A stretch of 64,000 nt of DNA. It comes from G963704535 sp963704535. Lineage in GTDB: Bacteria; Chloroflexota; Chloroflexia; Chloroflexales; Roseiflexaceae. This document shows, in pieces, positions 7,549-17,900 of this stretch. The stretch is from assembly GCA_963704535.1 (NCBI GenBank), contig OY969916.1, positions 6,386,001 through 6,450,000 of the forward strand. The letters run 5' to 3'. Under the pieces are notes generated by a model. The model was not told the origin of the DNA. It saw nothing but the letters and a program-made list of their open reading frames with translations, and made no database searches. The first letter of the stretch is position 1; each line of letters starts with the position of its first letter. Both the position numbers and the translations under genes were made by a program.

Positions 7549-9117
7549 ATGGCTGAACCGGCTTGGGTCCTACGGGCGCGGCGCACGCGTTCGCGACGAT
7601 ACATTGTGTGTGGGGGTAGAACTGGCGGGCTCTGGCGAGGCCGTACCCGATCGCATTGGACTTTGCCGACGTGGCTCGTGTTGCTGTTTGATGTTGTGCT
7701 ACGTCATATACCTGTCCAGGAGCACACGCGCCGGGCATACCGGGCGGCACAGGCGGCGCGTGCAGTGCTTGAGAATATACCGGTGGTGGATACAGGTTCG
7801 CTCTCGCATATCCCTAAGCGACCTGATTCAGCATTGGTTCGGTCATTTCTGTCTATTCCGCTACGGTATGCTGCCCATCTAGTTACCATAACGCTCGTTC
7901 TGGCGATTGTCCTGGTTTTTGCGGGAGAGTCGTGGAGGGGCGGTGTTCTACAGATCGGCGATACGGGAGCTGGCCCATCGCGACGCGGGGGAGTAGCAGA
8001 TCCGCAGGTGCAGCGGGTGATAGCGGCGACTCGCTATGTTGCGTCAGATGATGTGGGAGGCGCGCTGCCGGTTCTGCGTGTGTTCGATCCAGAGTTGGCC
8101 CCGGCGTTTGTTGAAAATCATCGCTTGGTCGAGGGAGAGACCCTTGGCGGCGTTGCTTCGCTCTACCAAGTAAGCGTAGCTGCCTTGTTTTGGGCCAATG
8201 GTCTTCAGGGCAGTGATTTTCTTGCGGCAGGCCAAGAGCTTCGAATCCCGCGTTTATCCGGCGTTCCACATATTATCCAGCCAGGTGAAACGCTGGAGTC
8301 GATTGCGGCGCAGTATCAGGTTTCACCACAGGCCATCAGCCTTTTCAAAGCAAATCGGCTCAATGGCGAGGGTGAGTTACCAGTCGGGCTGGAGATTTTT
8401 ATTCCAGGCGCGATGTTGCCGTATCCGGTGGAGGTTGTGGCGAAGTACGGCGGTGAGGAGGGGCTCGCGGCGTTGCAGGCAGTCACTGCGGGGGTGGTCC
8501 AGGAGTCGGATACAAATCTGCGTGCAGGGCCGGGCCGCGACTATCCGCGACTTGAGTATTTGGATGCCGGCCGTCAGCTCAGGCCATTTGCGCGACATGG
8601 GGACTGGGTGCGGGTCGAGACGGGCGCGGGCGGGGACGGGTGGGTGCGTGCTGATCTCATTGGTGTGACAGGGCCAGCATTGGCTGCACTGCCGGAGACG
8701 AACGATTTTCCACCTCCTCCGCCACGGTGGGTTTGGCCGACGAGGGGCTCAATCACTTCGAGGTTCGGCTGGCGTTCGATACCATATCGTAGCTTTCACG
8801 ATGGCCTTGATATCGCCAATCGCTCCTGGACTCCGATCGTGGCCGCGCGAGCCGGGCGTGTGATCGAGGCTGGATGGTGTAGCGGGTTTGGCTATTGTGT
8901 CAAGCTTGATCACGGCGAAGGGATAGTGACGATCTACGGGCATCTGATTAAGAAGCCTCCGGTGTCTGTAGGCGACTCTGCAGATGTAGGCGAGGTCATT
9001 GGTTATATGGGAAGCACGTATGATGCGAGAGGCGGGGGTTATTCGACAGGGGTTCATCTGCACTTTACGATTAAGGTGAATGGTAAAGCAGTGAACCCTT
9101 TGAAGTTTTTACCATAG
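7549..9117 (+). CDS. Membrane-anchored M23 peptidase with two LysM domains and SH3 domain
   Basis: 522 residues. A basic N-terminal region is followed by one membrane span (about 105-122), two LysM peptidoglycan-binding domains (about 195-240 and 245-290), a bacterial SH3 domain (NLRAGPG, about 315-370) and a C-terminal LytM/M23 zinc endopeptidase. The metal ligands are visible as HDGLD (about 417) and HLHF (about 502). The enzyme should cut peptidoglycan cross-bridges outside the membrane, probably in growth or daughter-cell separation. The parABS locus follows, but a terminator and a separate promoter intervene. Confidence 0.9.
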   Translation: MAEPAWVLRARRTRSRRYIVCGGRTGGLWRGRTRSHWTLPTWLVLLFDVVLRHIPVQEHTRRAYRAAQAARAVLENIPVVDTGSLSHIPKRPDSALVRSFLSIPLRYAAHLVTITLVLAIVLVFAGESWRGGVLQIGDTGAGPSRRGGVADPQVQRVIAATRYVASDDVGGALPVLRVFDPELAPAFVENHRLVEGETLGGVASLYQVSVAALFWANGLQGSDFLAAGQELRIPRLSGVPHIIQPGETLESIAAQYQVSPQAISLFKANRLNGEGELPVGLEIFIPGAMLPYPVEVVAKYGGEEGLAALQAVTAGVVQESDTNLRAGPGRDYPRLEYLDAGRQLRPFARHGDWVRVETGAGGDGWVRADLIGVTGPALAALPETNDFPPPPPRWVWPTRGSITSRFGWRSIPYRSFHDGLDIANRSWTPIVAARAGRVIEAGWCSGFGYCVKLDHGEGIVTIYGHLIKKPPVSVGDSADVGEVIGYMGSTYDARGGGYSTGVHLHFTIKVNGKAVNPLKFLP

Positions 9118-9155
9118 CGGCTCTCTGAAGTCGAGAACTGACATGATGGTATGAG

Positions 9156-9188
9156 AGCGCCTTTCTTGATTATCGAGGGGGCGCTTTT
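9156..9188 (+). terminator. Hairpin after the M23 peptidase gene
   Basis: AGCGCC / GGCGCT stem with a long loop followed by TTTTATT, 39 bases after the stop codon. Confidence 0.5.
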
Positions 9189-9192
9189 ATTG

Positions 9193-9222
9193 TTGGCGTG
9201 AACCGAAGCCTCGTGCTACAAT
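9193..9222 (+). promoter_or_regulatory. Putative parA promoter with extended -10
   Basis: TTGGCG (9193-9198), 18 bp, TACAAT (9217-9222) preceded by TG at -15/-14. It lies upstream of both parS sites, so ParB bound there could affect transcription. Confidence 0.5.
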
Positions 9223-9283
9223 GGGTCTACAAACCCATCGAATAAATATGTGCCTGGCCAGCATGTCTTACCCGTGCTCATAG

Positions 9284-9299
9284 TGTTTCACGTGAAACA
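9284..9299. other. parS: parS centromere site 1
   Basis: TGTTTCACGTGAAACA, a perfect match to the conserved 16-bp bacterial parS palindrome. It is the binding and CTP-dependent loading site for ParB and lies directly upstream of parA. Confidence 0.95.
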
Positions 9300-9310
9300 G
9301 GAAAATCAAG

Positions 9311-9326
9311 TGTTTCACGTGAAACG
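9311..9326. other. parS: parS centromere site 2
   Basis: TGTTTCACGTGAAACG, 15 of 16 bases matching parS, 27 bp from site 1 centre to centre. Confidence 0.9.
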
Positions 9327-9412
9327 CTTCTTCCTGAAGCAATGGTTCCATTGAGGCGTACATACACTAGCAGTTTTACCACGAAGATCGCGAAGGTACG
9401 AAGGCCACGAAG

Positions 9413-10273
9413 ATGGAGAACCTGGTGGTCGACTTCGGCCCATCTGTGCTAGTATATGGGGTATCAACAGTGAAAGCAAAAGGCAAAGAAGACCGAAGCT
9501 ATACCGTTGCTCTGGCAAATCAAAAAGGTGGCGTGGGGAAGACGACGACGGCGGTTAACTTGGCCGGCGAGTTTGCGAGCCGTGGATTACGGGTGCTGCT
9601 TGTCGACTGTGATCCGCAGGGCAATGCGACAACCAGCCTTGGGATCACCAAGCGCAATCTCCGGGGAACGACATACGAGCTGATTATGGGCTTGATAGAT
9701 GTCAATGAAACGATCCAGAAGAGCGGAAGAACCGGCTTGGACATTATACCGGCGAGCGAACATTTAGCCGGCGCGATGGTTGAATTAACGACTGTCGAGC
9801 GGCGGGAGTGGCGACTGGCAGAGGGGTTAAAACAGATCGATGGCAAGTATGACTGGATTTTACTTGATTGCCCGCCATCGTTGGGATTGCTTACATTGAA
9901 TGCGCTCTGTGCGTCGGAGCAGGTGCTTATTCCGCTGCAATGCGAGTATCTCGCCCTTGAAGGACTCGCCCAATTGAAAGGTACGATCGATCGGGTGCAA
10001 GAGTATCTTAACGCGCGGCTCGGGATTATCGGCGTTGTGATGACGATGTATGATGGCCGGACGAACCTCGCTCAACAGGTCGTGGAAGAGGTTCGCCGCT
10101 ACTTTCCCCAAAATATTTTCAATACATTGATACCGCGAAGTGTGCGGGTGAGCGAGGCGCCAAGCTACGGGCAACTGCTTGCAGAGTACGATCCGCAAAG
10201 CCGGGCCGCACAAGCGTATCGAGCACTCGCCGATGAGATTCTCCTTCGAGTAGATAGGAGAGTTGCCGTATGA
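9413..10273 (+). CDS. parA: ParA chromosome-partitioning ATPase
   Basis: 286 residues with the deviant Walker A motif KGGVGKTT (about 38-45), then LVDCDPQGN and LDCPPSLG, as in ParA/Soj proteins. It forms ATP-dependent dimers on the nucleoid and moves ParB-parS complexes. The first about 28 residues are atypical: this stretch is encoded by a CGAAG-rich repeat also seen near 58290, so translation may really start at GTG 9470. parB overlaps its end by 4 bases. The setting with parS upstream supports a chromosomal rather than plasmid system. Confidence 0.92.
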   Translation: MENLVVDFGPSVLVYGVSTVKAKGKEDRSYTVALANQKGGVGKTTTAVNLAGEFASRGLRVLLVDCDPQGNATTSLGITKRNLRGTTYELIMGLIDVNETIQKSGRTGLDIIPASEHLAGAMVELTTVERREWRLAEGLKQIDGKYDWILLDCPPSLGLLTLNALCASEQVLIPLQCEYLALEGLAQLKGTIDRVQEYLNARLGIIGVVMTMYDGRTNLAQQVVEEVRRYFPQNIFNTLIPRSVRVSEAPSYGQLLAEYDPQSRAAQAYRALADEILLRVDRRVAV

Positions 10274-11210
10274 ACAAACGTCGTGGGGGGCTGGCACCAG
10301 GCAGTGGTTTAGGAGCACTTTTGCCGGAGGTGGGCCAGGCTGGGGGCGCTCGTGAGGTGGCGATCAATAGTATTCGCCAGAATCCACGTCAGCCACGAAC
10401 GTACTTTGACGCAACTGCCCTCGACGAGCTTGCGGCCTCGATCCGCGAGCATGGCATCATTCAGCCGCTGATCGTCAGCGAGCGCGCGGCGGCCAGTATG
10501 AGCTGGTGGCGGGCGAACGGCGCTGGAGAGCAGCCCAGCTTGCCGGGCTCGAGCGCGTGCCGGTAGTCGTGCGCGAGACGACTCCGCAGGAGCTGCTGGA
10601 ACTGGCGTTGATTGAAAACGTGCAGCGGGCCGACCTGAACCCACTCGAAGAGGCCCGCGCCTACCAATCGCTCATAAAAGACTTCGGCCTCTCTGACTCT
10701 CAGGTCGCTGAGCGAGTTGGCAAGAGTTGGGTGGCGGTTGTCAATACGCGCCGGCTGCTGAATTTATCGCAGCGTGGGCAGGAAGCCATCACCAAGAGCG
10801 AGATCAGCGCCGGCCACGGTCGCGCCTTACTGAAGCTCGAAAACCCGGACCAGCAGCAGATGGCGTTGACCGCGATTATCGCGAACGATCTGAGCGTACG
10901 CGAAACCGAATATCTGGGCGATCTGGTCAATGAGCTTGATGGCGATGTTGAACGGGCGGTGAGCGTCATCCATCAAAAGCGCGCGGCCCGCAGCGGCACC
11001 GGAGCTGCCCCCCCCGCTCATCAGCAGCGGAATGTGCCTGCTCGCTCAGAGGGTCTTTCTCCTGATGACCTGGAGATCAAGCGGGAAATGGAACACGTTC
11101 TTGGCACTCCGGTACACGTGGTGCGAACCGACAAAGACCTGCGAGTTACCATGGTCTTTCACACCGAAGAAAAATTTCAGGAATTTCTGGGGATGTTAAG
11201 CGCCAGGTAG
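10270..11210 (+). pseudogene. parB: ParB chromosome-partitioning protein, frameshifted
   Basis: The ATGA overlap with parA gives the start. Frame one covers the N-terminus to SERAA (10270 to about 10492). Frame two resumes with YELVAGERRWRAAQLAGL, including the CTP-binding GERRWR box, then the helix-turn-helix (LSDSQVAERVGKSWVAVVN) and the C-terminal dimer domain. One base is missing in the GC run at about 10488-10497 (GCGGCGGCCAG where GCGGGCGGCCAG would restore the frame). The joined product would have about 313 residues, normal for ParB. As written the protein is split inside the CTPase domain. Sequencing error is at least as likely as real loss. Confidence 0.85.
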
Positions 11211-11230
11211 CGCTGCTGATAGCAGAAAGC

Positions 11231-12136
11231 ATGACAATGATCGTCGCATTCGGCAATCCGGTCTATGACTATATTCGAACGCCTGTTGTGACGACGGGAG
11301 AGCGCGTGCTCTCTGGTTGCTCAACCAATGGATGTTTAGCATTGGCCAGGCTCGGCCATGCGACTGCGCTGGTCGGTTCGGTTGGATATGACTATCAAGA
11401 GCGGTTTGTTGCGGATATGAACCGCTATGGGGTGATACCCTATGTTCAGCTCGGCGAGCAGACGGGCGGATTTAGTCTGATCTATAACGAGCATGGAGAG
11501 CGAACGCTGGATATCCTGGGAGTGGCCGCGCCGATCACGCAGGTGCCCGCAGCGTGTGCCGAGGCGACGGCGATTATCGTCGGGCCGATTCTTCAGGAGA
11601 CCTCGTCAGAGCTGATTGAGCAGATCCACGCGGCAAGCGACGCACCGCTGTTTCTGGACCCGCAGGGATTGCTTCGGCGCATTGGTGCCGGAGGCCGGAT
11701 CGAGCATTACTGCCCCGCTGAACTGGTGCAGATCGCATCGTTGTTTCACGTTATTAAGGCCAATGAGCTGGAAGCACAGGTTATCACCGGCGTCGATCCG
11801 CGAGAGAACGGCACTGAGGCGGTACGGCGGCTCAAAGCTCTTGGATGCAATATCGCTATTGTCACGCTGGCCGAAGCCGGCTCGCTGATCGACGATGGCG
11901 AGCGGCACTACGTTATTCCGGCGTATGCGACCGAGGCCTGTGACCCAACCGGCGCCGGCGATACCTATATGGCCGGTTTCCTTCACGCCTACCTGCGCGA
12001 CCGGGCTGACCTTCATACGGCCGGTTGCTTCGGCGCGGCAGCCGCTTCAATCTGGATCGAACATACTGGTCCTGATGCGCCAATCACTTCGGAAGAGGTG
12101 GAGCGACGTGCAGCAACTCTGCTTGCGTTGTTGTAA
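11231..12136 (+). CDS. PfkB-family carbohydrate/nucleoside kinase
   Basis: 301 residues. PfkB signature 2, DPTGAGDTYMAGFL, is at about residues 238-251 with the catalytic aspartate in GAGD. The N-terminal GNPVYDYIR and GCSTNGCLALARLG correspond to the substrate-binding start of ribokinase-like enzymes. The substrate (sugar, nucleoside or cyclitol) cannot be assigned. It is followed 13 bases later by a phospholipid synthase gene; some PfkB kinases supply cyclitol phosphates, but that link here is only a guess. A second ATG is at 11237. Confidence 0.82.
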   Translation: MTMIVAFGNPVYDYIRTPVVTTGERVLSGCSTNGCLALARLGHATALVGSVGYDYQERFVADMNRYGVIPYVQLGEQTGGFSLIYNEHGERTLDILGVAAPITQVPAACAEATAIIVGPILQETSSELIEQIHAASDAPLFLDPQGLLRRIGAGGRIEHYCPAELVQIASLFHVIKANELEAQVITGVDPRENGTEAVRRLKALGCNIAIVTLAEAGSLIDDGERHYVIPAYATEACDPTGAGDTYMAGFLHAYLRDRADLHTAGCFGAAAASIWIEHTGPDAPITSEEVERRAATLLALL

Positions 12137-12149
12137 GAGGTGGTGACAT

Positions 12150-12788
12150 ATGATGCCGATCCTCGCCCGTTTTCGTGACCTGTACGAGCAAAGCACGATC
12201 CCCATGGGCCGGCTGTGCTTGCGTATCGGCTTAAGCCCGGATATGCTCACGCTCATAAGCCTGGCACTGGGCGCGCTCGCCGCCTATACGATTGCGAAGG
12301 GCGCTTTTGTAACCGGGGTTGTCATAATACTGCTTATGGGCATGGCCGATGTGCTGGACGGAGCCACAGCCCGAGCCGGCGGTACCGCCAACCCGTACGG
12401 TACGGTGTTCGACCATGTCGTGGACCGTTATGCTGAGTTCATGATTTTGCTCGGCGTGTCGCTCAGTGGGGCGGTGGGCGCAGGCTGGGCGATGTTCGCG
12501 CTGTTTGGCATGGTTATGGCAAGCTATGTCCGGGCGCGCGCCGAGGCGACTGGTCTGGTCGCCTCGTGCAATGTCGGCTTCGCCGGTCGCCAGGAGAAGA
12601 TGGCGCTGCTGATCTTCGGCATCCTGCTTCAGCCGTTCTTTCCAGAGCTTAGGTTGATCCAATGGGCGGTGATCGCGATCGGCGTTGTATCGCATATTAC
12701 TGCCGTGCAGCGGCTGCTTTATACGCGGAGGGTTATACTGGGGGATCAGGGCCGGCGGCGACTGCGTAAGCGACAGGGCATGGTCTGA
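12150..12788 (+). CDS. CDP-alcohol phosphatidyltransferase family membrane protein
   Basis: 212 residues with several membrane spans. The family motif is complete, D-x2-DG-x2-AR-x8-G-x3-D-x3-D, in the segment starting DVLDGATAR (about residues 66-89). These enzymes join CDP-diacylglycerol to an alcohol phosphate (glycerol phosphate, inositol phosphate and others) in phospholipid synthesis. The exact head group is not evident. GAGGTG lies 7-8 bases before ATG 12150. It is likely co-transcribed with the PfkB kinase. Confidence 0.85.
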   Translation: MMPILARFRDLYEQSTIPMGRLCLRIGLSPDMLTLISLALGALAAYTIAKGAFVTGVVIILLMGMADVLDGATARAGGTANPYGTVFDHVVDRYAEFMILLGVSLSGAVGAGWAMFALFGMVMASYVRARAEATGLVASCNVGFAGRQEKMALLIFGILLQPFFPELRLIQWAVIAIGVVSHITAVQRLLYTRRVILGDQGRRRLRKRQGMV

Positions 12789-12866
12789 GGGCGTGATTTT
12801 GCCAGAACGTTTGTTTTTATAACGCATCAGGAAGCGCCAGAAGCGCCCTGGACCGCCCGGCATAGA

Positions 12867-12895
12867 TTGCGACCCCCGAGGCAATGTGGTACAAT
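12867..12895 (+). promoter_or_regulatory. Putative recN promoter
   Basis: TTGCGA (12867-12872), 17 bp, TACAAT (12890-12895), with a TGG extension before the -10. It lies 47 bases upstream of the recN ATG. Confidence 0.5.
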
Positions 12896-12941
12896 TTCGC
12901 CTGCGATATGCTATTAAACCCATAGAGCACCCTACATTTGC

Positions 12942-14741
12942 ATGCTGCTTGAAATCAATATCAGCGATTTCGCGATCATCGATCGCCTGAATCTGCGGCT
13001 GGGCGAGGGCTTCAATGTCCTCACCGGCGAAACCGGCGCGGGCAAGTCAATTATTATTGACGCCCTGGGGACTTTACGCGGTGATCGCACCGACCCGTCT
13101 TTTGTGCGTGCCGGCTCGAATCGGGCTCGGATCGAAGGGATCTTCAGTATCTCCGATCGTCCCGATGTCATCCCGATGCTTGTGGAGTACGGGCTTTGGG
13201 ATGAAGAAGATGAGCAGGTGATTCTGTCGCGCGAGATCAACGGTGGCAGCGGGCGGAGCGTCGCGCGCATCAATGGTCGCGCCGTCAATAGCTCGGTCCT
13301 GCGCGAGGTCGGCGGGCGGCTGGTCGATATCCACGGACAGCACGAGGGGCTTTCGCTCTTCAACGTGCGAACCCACGGCGAGATGCTGGACCGGTACGGC
13401 GGGCTGCTGGCGCTGCGCGACCAAGTGGCTGAAAAGGTGGCTGGGCTGCGGCGTGTGCGCGAGGAGCTTGCCGCGCTGCACAAGGCCGCCGCCAGCCGCG
13501 CCGAACGGATCGAGGAGCTGCGCTTTCTGCTGGAGGATGTCGGCACGGCGAAGCTGCGACCGGGCGAAGAGGCCGAGCTAATTCAAGAGCGCTCGCTGGT
13601 CCAGAACGGGGCGCGCGTGACCGATCTTGTGACTAAAACCTACACGCTGCTCTACGTCGGCGAGGAGGGTGGCCGCCACCCGATTCGGTCGGTGGTCGAG
13701 TCAATGGGTGCGGTAAGCGAGGCATTATCCGAGCTGGCGCAGATCGATCCGGGTGTCACGCGGATGGGCGAGCAGGCCAGCGAGCTGCTGTATATGCTGG
13801 AGGATCTGGCGGCGAGCGTTCGGGTGTACCGCGATACGATGGAGTTCGATCCGGCGCGGCTCGACGATATCGAGGATCGCCTGACGCTGATCCGCGATAT
13901 GCAGCGAAAATATCACCGGACGGTCGAGGAGATTCTCGAGCGGGCGGCTTCGGCCGAGGCTGAGATCGAGCGGCTGACACATAGCGCCGAGCACTTGGTG
14001 GACCTGGAGGCCCAGGAGGCACGCTTGCTCGCGGAGGTCGGCGTGCTGGCCGGCGAGCTCTCGCGCCGGCGCCGGACGCTGGGGGATGAGTTGGCGGCGG
14101 CGGTCGAGCGGGCGATGCGCGATCTGGCTATGCCGCATGTGCGCTTTTTCGTGGCGCTGGAATATGCCGAAGACCCGCAGGGCGTCCCGGTTCCGGGTGT
14201 CGGAGATGATACTCCTTATCGTCGGCGGTATGCTTTTGATAAGACCGGTATCGATCGGATCGAGTTCCAGCTCTCGCCGAATCCGGGCGAGCCGCTGAAG
14301 CCGCTGGCGCGGATTGCGTCGGGTGGCGAGAGCGCGCGGCTGCTGCTGGCGCTGAAGTCGATTCTTTCGCGTGTCGATGATGTGCCGACGCTGGTGTTCG
14401 ATGAGGTTGATGTGGGCGTCGGCGGGCGAGCGGGGCAGGTCGTCGGCGAGAAGCTGTGGGGCATTAGTGAGCAGCACCAGGTGATCTGTATCACACACTT
14501 GCCGCAGGTCGCAGCCTTCGGCGATGCCCACTACGCGATCACGAAAGCGTTCAGCCCCGACCGGACGCGAACTGGGGTGCAGCGCCTGACCGAGGAGCAG
14601 CGCGTCGAGGAGCTTGCCGCGATGCTGGACGGCGTTCCCGTGAGTGAGCACAGCCGCCGCAGCGCCCATGAGATGATGGAGCGCGCGCATGCCTTTAAGC
14701 TGAACGGGAGCCGGGAGATTCAGCAGGTGCTTGTACGCTAG
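12942..14741 (+). CDS. recN: DNA repair protein RecN
   Basis: 599 residues, an SMC-like ATPase of double-strand break repair. It has an N-terminal Walker A GETGAGKS (residues 29-36), a long coiled-coil middle, and a C-terminal ABC signature region (ARIASGGESARLLLALK) followed by Walker B (LVFDEVDVGVGG) and the CITHLPQVA switch. Length and motif order match full RecN. No clear ribosome binding site precedes the ATG. Confidence 0.95.
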   Translation: MLLEINISDFAIIDRLNLRLGEGFNVLTGETGAGKSIIIDALGTLRGDRTDPSFVRAGSNRARIEGIFSISDRPDVIPMLVEYGLWDEEDEQVILSREINGGSGRSVARINGRAVNSSVLREVGGRLVDIHGQHEGLSLFNVRTHGEMLDRYGGLLALRDQVAEKVAGLRRVREELAALHKAAASRAERIEELRFLLEDVGTAKLRPGEEAELIQERSLVQNGARVTDLVTKTYTLLYVGEEGGRHPIRSVVESMGAVSEALSELAQIDPGVTRMGEQASELLYMLEDLAASVRVYRDTMEFDPARLDDIEDRLTLIRDMQRKYHRTVEEILERAASAEAEIERLTHSAEHLVDLEAQEARLLAEVGVLAGELSRRRRTLGDELAAAVERAMRDLAMPHVRFFVALEYAEDPQGVPVPGVGDDTPYRRRYAFDKTGIDRIEFQLSPNPGEPLKPLARIASGGESARLLLALKSILSRVDDVPTLVFDEVDVGVGGRAGQVVGEKLWGISEQHQVICITHLPQVAAFGDAHYAITKAFSPDRTRTGVQRLTEEQRVEELAAMLDGVPVSEHSRRSAHEMMERAHAFKLNGSREIQQVLVR

Positions 14742-14763
14742 GGTGATCCAGAGGAGGCGCTCG

Positions 14764-14928
14764 ATGCTGTACACCACACTTGCCGCGCGGCATTTGCCCC
14801 AGTCTATTCCACAGCGCGTACCGTACGCCATGCGGCGGTCCACACGGCGATGCGTATCATATACGATCAGGAGGCCTCCGGTTGCAACGACAGAGTTTTA
14901 TCGCAACCCTCTGCGAGCGAATTATTGA
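14764..14928 (+). CDS. Possible 54-residue leader ORF
   Basis: The ATG has a strong GAGGAGG 7 bases upstream. The frame runs 54 codons and ends inside the next gene, overlapping its TTG start in another frame. The product is basic and matches no known family. It may only couple translation to the ligase gene, or not be a gene. Confidence 0.25.
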   Translation: MLYTTLAARHLPQSIPQRVPYAMRRSTRRCVSYTIRRPPVATTEFYRNPLRANY

Positions 14929-17900
14929 GGGCGGCTGGCTGCTGGCCCTGGTCCTCATCCCTTCCTACTTCAATCTCTTGTCATCGCGCCACTTCGAGCC
15001 GGATAAGGCGACGACGCTACGCGGCATTGTGCTGGTGATGGCCGCCGCCGGGATTGTGCTCACGCTGGAACGGATGGGAAGAAGGACCGCCCGGCAGGAG
15101 TCGCCGCCGGGCGATGGGATCGTGGGGCGAGCCTGGCGACGCCTGAATGGGATTCCGCTGGCGGTGCCCGCGCTGGTGTATGCGCTGGTGTTTGTGTTTA
15201 CGACCTTCACCTCGGTGGTGCCGGGGACAAGCTTCTGGGGCTCGTACCAGCGCCTCCAGGGCACCTACACCAACCTTTCGTATATCGGCTTGGGCGCCAT
15301 GATCGTGCTGGCGTTGCGGCGGCGTGAGCAGCTCGAACGGCTGGTCACGGTCGCGATCCTGGGCAGCCTGATTGCCGTGGGCTATGGCCTGGTACAGCAT
15401 TTTCAGATTGACCCGCTGCCATGGCGGGGCGATGTGGTGATCCGGGTGGCCTCCACGATGGGGAACTCGATCTTTGTGGCTGCGTATCTGATCATGGTGC
15501 TGCCCTTCGCGCTGTATCGGTCGGTCGCGGCGTTCCACGAGGCCGGCCAGGTGCCACGGGGTGAAGGGCGCACGGCTGCTGACTTGGGCTGGGTGGCCGG
15601 GTATACGCTGCTGGTTCTCGGCAGCCTGGCGATCATTTTATCGACGCTCAAGTTCGGCTCGGTGGTCCGCACGGCTGATCTGCGCTACTGGTGGATCTAT
15701 CCCGGCTCGCTGGTCGTCGCTTTCGCGCTGTTCCTGGTGCCGACGCTGCGACCGCACGCTGCCGAGCGGATTGGTTTGCCGGTGCTGTGGCCGGGGATTG
15801 TGACGCTGCTGTACGGTTTATTCGTCGCAGTATCCTATGCGTTGGGCCAGTCCACTCAGGTTGTTCAGGCCCAGCCCGGTCGCGGCGGCCTCGACTGGCC
15901 GCTGTGGATGATCGGTGGGATGGTGCTGGTCGGGCTGGCGTATGTGCTGTTTTACACGTTGCCCAGGAGCACCAATGGCGTCTCGCGGCTGTTCCTCCAG
16001 CTCCACGGCGCCGGCATGGCGATCATTTCGGCGCTGATCCTGCTGACGATCTTCTTCACCCAGAGCCGCGGCCCGTGGATCGGCGGCGCCGCTGGGCTGT
16101 TTGTCTTTTTCACGCTGCTGCTGTGGCGGGCGATGCAGCGGTCCCGCGCGGAAGGTTCGCCGCGCGTGCGGCTGTGGCGGGGTATGCTGATCGGCGAAAT
16201 TGTGCTGACGGTGGCGCTGGCCGCGTTTATCGTGGTCTTCAATTTCTCCGATGCGCCGTTTTTCGCGCAGTTGCGCCAGGTTCCCTATATTGGGCGTATG
16301 GGCCGGCTGCTGGAGACGGATAGCGGCACCGGGCTGGTGCGCCGGCTGATCTGGGCCGGCGACGATAAGGCCGGCGGCGCGGTGGCCTTGATTACATTCG
16401 ACCCGCTGCGGACGATCATTGGCTGGGGACCGGAGAGTATGTTCGTGGCCTATAATCAGGTCTACCCGCCGTCGTTGGCGAATATTGAGGCGCGCGGCGC
16501 TTCCCCTGACCGCTCGCACGAGGCCTACCTTGACGAGTTGGTCACCAAGGGGCTGCTGGGCCTGATTAGCTATTTGTTCGTGGTGATCAGCTTTTTCGTC
16601 CTGGCCTGGCGGCTGACGCGGCGGGTCGAAGATTGGCGCATGCAGGTGCTGTTTATCGCCTGTATTGCCGTGGTGGCGGCCCACAGCGTTGAGGGACTCA
16701 CCGGCATCCCGATTGTCTCGACGCTGATGATGTTGTGGCTCACGCTGGCGGTGGTGGTGGTCGCCGGGGCGATAGCGGGCGAATATACGCTGGGCGCCGC
16801 GCCGGCGGTCGCCGATACGACAGCGGTTGAGGCGGGGCCGGAGCAGCCCGCGCGCGCCCAGGGAGCGGCGAGAGGCGGGCGGCGGCGCCAAGGCGCAGCC
16901 ACGCGCGGCGCGTCCCAAGGGCGCGCGGTTGGCCGGCGACCGAGCGGCACCGCCGATCCAATCAACGTGGTCGTTTACTCGATCATCGGGCTGATGGCGT
17001 TGGCGGGGGTCTGGTTCTTTAATATCGATAATGTCTACGCCGATATGCGCTTTCAGCAGGGCCAGGCGTACACCGATAATCCAGGCTCGAATCTGGAGCA
17101 GCAGCTCGCCGGGATGAGCTATTATCTCGACGCGATCAATATGGAGCCGGAGCAGGATTTCTACTACCTGAATCTGGGCCGCACCCTGATGAGCATCGCC
17201 GATATTCGGCGCCAGATGTCGCCGGGGCAGCTCGGCCAGCCCCGACCGGATGCCAGCGTCGCGGAGTTGTTGCGCCAGCCGGACGCGCGCTCGGCCCAGC
17301 TCTTTGTGGCCCAACTCACGCCGCTTGAAGCGATGAGCTATGCCGAGGCGGTGCTTGAGCGGGCGAAGGGGATCAATCCGCTCAACAAAGATCACTACGC
17401 CAACCTGGGCCGCCTGCACAATTACTGGTATACCCGGCTGACGCAGGACCGGGAACAGCTCCAGCTGGCGGTCGACGCGTACCGGATGGGGCATGAGGTC
17501 GCGCCGCAGGATGTGGTGATCCTCAATGAGTATGCTAGCGCGGTGGCGCTCATGGGCAGCTACGCCCGCGCGCAGCAGGACGAGGCGGCGGCCCAGCGCA
17601 ACTACGACGACGCCAATAGGCTGCTGGCGCGCTCGAAAGATCTCGACCCAAGGTATAACGATACGGATCTGCGAACCGCCGATATCAAGCGGCTCCAAGG
17701 GAGCTACGCCGAGGCGACCGACCAGTATGTCGCGCTGATCGGGCAGAATCCGCATGCGCTGGACTCGCAGATCAATGCGATCATCGATGGTATGCGCGAC
17801 CAGCCCGACCAGCTTCGGCGCCTGCGCGACAGCTACACGGCGGCATCGGCGAAGAAGCCCGACGACGCGACGTTCTACCCGATCATTGGCCTGCTGTCGG

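Noticed and set aside
15818..17755. 645-codon open frame on the minus strand
   Set aside because: Lies wholly antisense to the O-antigen ligase/TPR gene; His/Arg/Gln-rich composition without a domain is typical of a shadow frame in GC-rich DNA.
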